Source: Pseudomonadales bacterium (GTDB lineage: Bacteria > Pseudomonadota > Gammaproteobacteria > Pseudomonadales > UBA7239). Taken from it: a stretch of DNA of 64,000 nucleotides. The notes below the pieces were generated by a model that had not been told where the DNA came from, did no database searches, and saw only the letters and a list, made by a program, of their open reading frames with translations. The translations under genes were made by a program, and so were the position numbers. The stretch's first letter is position 1; each line of letters begins with the position of its first letter. The stretch is taken from NCBI GenBank assembly GCA_041395665.1, contig JAWLAB010000003.1, positions 310,001-374,000 of the forward strand, written 5' to 3'. This document shows positions 61,032 through 64,000 of the stretch, piece by piece.

Positions 61032-62207
61032 CTATTTCGACAAATACGCCATGGCGCGATCAAGACCAGAGATCGTCAGCGGAAACATACGATTCTCCAC
61101 CAAGTCGCACACCAACTTGATACTGTGCGTGCGCGGCCAATACTCCTCTGGCATCGGGTTTAACCACACCAATTTGGGATAGGTTTCTGCCATGCGCTGC
61201 ATCCACACCGCGCCGGCTTCTTCATTGTGATACTCGATATTGCCGCCGATATGGGTGATTTCATAAGGCGCCATACTGGCATCGCCGACAAATACTACTT
61301 TGTAATCTGCCGCGTATTTATGCATCACATCCAACACCGCTGTTTTTTCCGAAAAGCGGCGCACATTATTTTTCCACACAAAGTCATAAATAAAATTGTG
61401 AAAATAAAAGTATTCCAGATGTTTGAACTCAGAGCGCACGGCAGAAAATAATTCCTCGCACATTTCGATGTGCGGATCCATCGAACCGCCGATATCAAAA
61501 AACATCAGTACCTTCACCGCGTTATGCCGCTCCGGCACCATACGAATATCCAACAAACCTGCGTTGCGTGCGGTTGAGCGAATGGTGTCATCAATATCCA
61601 ATTCTTCGTTAGCGCCTTGGCGCGCAAATTTTCGCAAACGCTTTAATGCCACTTTGATATTGCGCGAGCCTATTTCCGTTGAATCATCCAAATCACGGAA
61701 TTGCCGTTTCTCCCACACTTTCACTGCGCGGCGATTCTTACTCTCACCACCCACGCGAATCCCTTCTGGGTTGTAACCATTATTACCAAACGGCGAAGTG
61801 CCACCTGTGCCTATCCATTTATTGCCACCTTCATGGCGCTCTTTTTGTTCGGCGAGGCGCTTTTTGAATTCTTCAATCAGCTTCTCTAAACCGCCCAAAG
61901 ACTGAATCTGCTTCTTTTCCTCTTCGCTGAGGTTTTTTTCAAATTGCTGCCGCAGCCATTCATCAGGAATCATGACTGAAATTAAATCATCAACCGTTTG
62001 CATATCTTTGAAATAGCGACCGAAAGCTTGATCGAAGCGATCAAAGTATTTTTCGTCTTTCACCAAACAGGTGCGCGCCAAAATATAAAAATCATCCATG
62101 TTGGCAAAAGCCAGATGATTCTCAAGCGCCTCCAGCAGAACCAGCAACTCCTTAATAGATACAGGAACACCGGCATTTTTTAGCGTATAAAAGAAATTAA
62201 CCAGCAT
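61032..62207 (-). CDS. VWA-domain protein, CoxE-like
   Basis: 391 residues. An N-terminal helical region (VNFFYTLKNAGVPVSIKELLVLLEAL) and a charged middle are followed by a C-terminal von Willebrand A-like domain with a modified metal site, FFDIGGSMDPH (DxGxSM in place of DxSxSM). CoxE-like proteins usually work with a MoxR AAA+ ATPase in assembling or activating enzymes. Here the upstream gene is a chemotaxis receptor and no MoxR gene is present, so its partner is unknown. Confidence 0.83.
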   Translation of the reverse strand: MLVNFFYTLKNAGVPVSIKELLVLLEALENHLAFANMDDFYILARTCLVKDEKYFDRFDQAFGRYFKDMQTVDDLISVMIPDEWLRQQFEKNLSEEEKKQIQSLGGLEKLIEEFKKRLAEQKERHEGGNKWIGTGGTSPFGNNGYNPEGIRVGGESKNRRAVKVWEKRQFRDLDDSTEIGSRNIKVALKRLRKFARQGANEELDIDDTIRSTARNAGLLDIRMVPERHNAVKVLMFFDIGGSMDPHIEMCEELFSAVRSEFKHLEYFYFHNFIYDFVWKNNVRRFSEKTAVLDVMHKYAADYKVVFVGDASMAPYEITHIGGNIEYHNEEAGAVWMQRMAETYPKLVWLNPMPEEYWPRTHSIKLVCDLVENRMFPLTISGLDRAMAYLSK

Positions 62208-62213
62208 AAATAG

Positions 62214-63923
62214 CTACTTTAATTTGAAAAACAAAGCCTGATCCCTGAGGCGCTGAATTTTTTCGTTCATTTCTTGCACTGATTGAGACAGCACTTCAGA
62301 AGTTTCTGCGCTTTTATGCGTTGAGCTCTCTATCTGCGTAACCGCGATAGTGATTTGCTCGACACCACTCTGCTGTTCTTCAGAAGCATTGGTGATTTCG
62401 CGCACCAATTCAGAGGTTTGTACAACTTGCGGCACTATTTCATCGAGAATAGCTGATGCCTTTTCTGCCACCTGCATAACATTGGTTGAAAGATCACTGA
62501 TTTCATACGCCGTTTCTTTACTGCGCTCGGCCAGCTTTCTCACTTCACCCGCCACCACCGCGAAGCCGCGACCGTGTTCACCCGCGCGCGCCGCTTCAAT
62601 TTCTGCGTTCAATGCCAACAAATTCGTGGTGTGTGCAATTTCATCAATCAACAGAATTTTTTCTGCGATTTTTTTCATCTCAACAACTGCCTGCCCCACT
62701 ACATGGCTGCTGGAGCGTACATTGTCGGCAGACTGCGAGGCGATTTGCTCGGTAGCACGCGCATTGTCTGCATTGCGCGCAATGGTCACGCTCATTTGCT
62801 CCAGAGCAGCAGAAGTTTCTTCCACGCTAGCTGCTTGTTCGCTCGCACTATGACTGACATCCGCTGCACTATTTAAAATATGGCTCACACCAGTACTTAA
62901 ATGATCAATGGTGTCATTCACTTGCAACAACACCGACTGCTGCTTACTGATAAATGCATTAAAAGCATCAGCTAATTCACCCAATTCATCATTGGTGGTT
63001 TTTTTCAAACGGCGCGTAAAATCACCTTGCCCTTGATGCAAGTCCTGTGCGGCATCAATCAATGCTCGAATAGGTCGTACCAAAATGCGTTTTGAAATGA
63101 GATAAGTGCCTAAATAAATAAAAAATCCAGGAATCAGCGACACCAGTGTGATGAGGATTTGTATGTATTCGTAAGGCATATCCGCATTCGCTTTATTCAC
63201 TTCAGCGACAACAAGCCACGGAAAATTTAGCGTTCTTAAAGGTGTAGCTGCACCGTAAACGGCTTGGTCTTTGTTGTTGTTATAGTGCTGCAAACGCGCC
63301 ACACCAAAATTTGAAACCATGACTCGCGCTTGCCACTGCGCTTCTGTTTCTACACGCACTTGATCTGCAATATCCACAGGAAATTGCGCTGCCAAAAGCG
63401 CCCCTTGCATCAATACAGCCACACGCACACCAGACACAACAACCGGCGCCAATACCAACACGCCTTCATCATTACCCGCCACAGCAGGCATCGGTAATAT
63501 CAATGGTTCATCGCTGCTCAATTGCGTTTGTGCCGCAATTGCCAACATACGCTCAGAAAGATTGCCTGAAGCAAGAATTGGCTTACTGCTATTGAGCAGT
63601 AACAACAATACATTTTCATTGGCCTGCAGTTGCAAAGCCGTTTGCTGTTCAGCAGTCATCACGCCACTGTGCACAGCTTCTGTCACTTGTGGACTAGCTG
63701 CGCGCCATTGCGCTTGTGTTTTCATGAATTGCGTTTTCAATACCGCTTGATTAGCGGCGATCGTTGCCACATAACTGCGATCGCGCAAAATACTTTCGCT
63801 GACATAAGTGTTGTAAGCGTAAGTCGCCAATAGCGACACAACAGTCACTGTCACACTGATACACGCCATCTGTATCAGCACCAATTTCCAACCCAGCGAG
63901 AGACTTTGTAATTTTTTTAGCAT
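62214..63923 (-). CDS. Methyl-accepting chemotaxis protein
   Basis: 569 residues from the ATG at 63923 with an AGGG site. The first membrane helix is at about 14-36. A periplasmic sensor region of about 210 residues, probably a Cache-like fold, is followed by a second helix near 260-280, a HAMP domain and a long coiled-coil signalling domain. Its tip is [35 protein letters not shown]. There is no C-terminal CheR-binding pentapeptide. The ligand is unknown. No che genes are nearby. It lies six bases before the CoxE-like gene. Confidence 0.92.
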   Translation of the reverse strand: MLKKLQSLSLGWKLVLIQMACISVTVTVVSLLATYAYNTYVSESILRDRSYVATIAANQAVLKTQFMKTQAQWRAASPQVTEAVHSGVMTAEQQTALQLQANENVLLLLLNSSKPILASGNLSERMLAIAAQTQLSSDEPLILPMPAVAGNDEGVLVLAPVVVSGVRVAVLMQGALLAAQFPVDIADQVRVETEAQWQARVMVSNFGVARLQHYNNNKDQAVYGAATPLRTLNFPWLVVAEVNKANADMPYEYIQILITLVSLIPGFFIYLGTYLISKRILVRPIRALIDAAQDLHQGQGDFTRRLKKTTNDELGELADAFNAFISKQQSVLLQVNDTIDHLSTGVSHILNSAADVSHSASEQAASVEETSAALEQMSVTIARNADNARATEQIASQSADNVRSSSHVVGQAVVEMKKIAEKILLIDEIAHTTNLLALNAEIEAARAGEHGRGFAVVAGEVRKLAERSKETAYEISDLSTNVMQVAEKASAILDEIVPQVVQTSELVREITNASEEQQSGVEQITIAVTQIESSTHKSAETSEVLSQSVQEMNEKIQRLRDQALFFKLK

Positions 63924-63939
63924 GATATTTCCCTGACAC

Positions 63940-63990
63940 AAAAAAGGATCCGTGTACTGTCGTTACACTGTAACAACGGCACACGGATCC
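63940..63990 (-). terminator. Large hairpin plus T tract upstream of the chemotaxis receptor
   Basis: A perfect 10-bp outer stem (63946-63955 with 63981-63990) encloses a further near-complementary stretch (GTCGTTACA with TGTAACAAC, one mismatch). On the minus strand it is followed by six Ts. It is best read as the terminator of a gene right of the window. Because only about 16 bases separate it from the receptor start, it could also act in the receptor leader. Confidence 0.75.
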
Positions 63991-64000
63991 TGCCAAGCTT

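Noticed and set aside
63946..64000. GGATCC and AAGCTT sites near the right edge as a cloning-vector polylinker
   Set aside because: The GGATCC copies are the two arms of a natural hairpin, and the surrounding bases do not match a vector.

Overview
The window looks like ordinary chromosome of a gammaproteobacterium, most likely in the Pseudomonadales/Cellvibrionales neighbourhood. This is judged from protein families and gene order only: arsC-wrbA-DUF2069, ppiD-hupB-lon-clpX-clpP-tig, prmB-aroC-MFS, a FabY-type ketosynthase, rnd-ycgL and trpFBA-accD-folC. Genes are dense on both strands and no gap exceeds 300 bases. I see no transposase, integrase, phage gene, CRISPR array, rRNA or recognisable defence system.

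Layout. 1-8.8 kb: a truncated 2OG-Fe(II) oxygenase, LivF, a thioredoxin lipoprotein, the overlapping arsC-wrbA-DUF2069-sppA operon, cysB with a 5'-nucleotidase, alr, and a DUF4124/DUF3465 gene broken by an in-frame stop. 8.8-17.5 kb: an OYE-type flavoenzyme, a frameshifted yheS-like ABC-F gene, comEC, a WaaP-like kinase and a CHASE2-type Ser/Thr kinase. 17.5-29.1 kb: a proteostasis block (PpiD, HU, Lon, ClpX, ClpP, trigger factor, tRNA-Leu(UAG), IF-1, frameshifted ClpA, ClpS). 29.3-41.7 kb: ETF-ubiquinone oxidoreductase, a TrpD2/YbiB-like protein, a beta-CASP hydrolase, TrmA, an HSL-type esterase, FabY, a GlxA-type regulator, an MFS transporter, AroC and PrmB. 41.8-51.9 kb: folE, a GT39-like membrane protein, folC, accD, trpA, trpB, a frameshifted trpF, a delta-60/FG-GAP secreted protein, and a second 5' fragment of trpF. 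52-64 kb: a broken membrane glycosyltransferase-like gene, two divergent acyl-CoA dehydrogenases, a cNMP-binding protein, recR-rnd-ycgL, a small membrane protein, a TRZ/ATZ amidohydrolase with a scrambled 3' end, rlmJ, a CoxE-like VWA protein and a chemotaxis receptor preceded by a large hairpin.

How the genes connect. The two acyl-CoA dehydrogenases would pass electrons through ETF (not in the window) to the ETF-ubiquinone oxidoreductase. AccD and FabY serve fatty-acid synthesis. AroC and TrpFBA serve aromatic amino-acid synthesis. FolE and FolC serve folate. The 17.5-29 kb block brings together three ATP-dependent protease systems, an adaptor and two folding factors.

Two things stand out. 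First, six genes carry frame lesions: yheS, clpA, trpF, the DUF3465 gene, the glycosyltransferase-like gene and the TRZ/ATZ gene. Several are one-base deletions in short homopolymers, so sequence error and real decay must be separated before any is called a pseudogene. Second, the trpF locus holds a complete (frameshifted) copy and a displaced 5' fragment, with about 182 bp in common at roughly 92 percent identity, on either side of one secreted-protein gene. This is the geometry expected after a single-crossover insertion.
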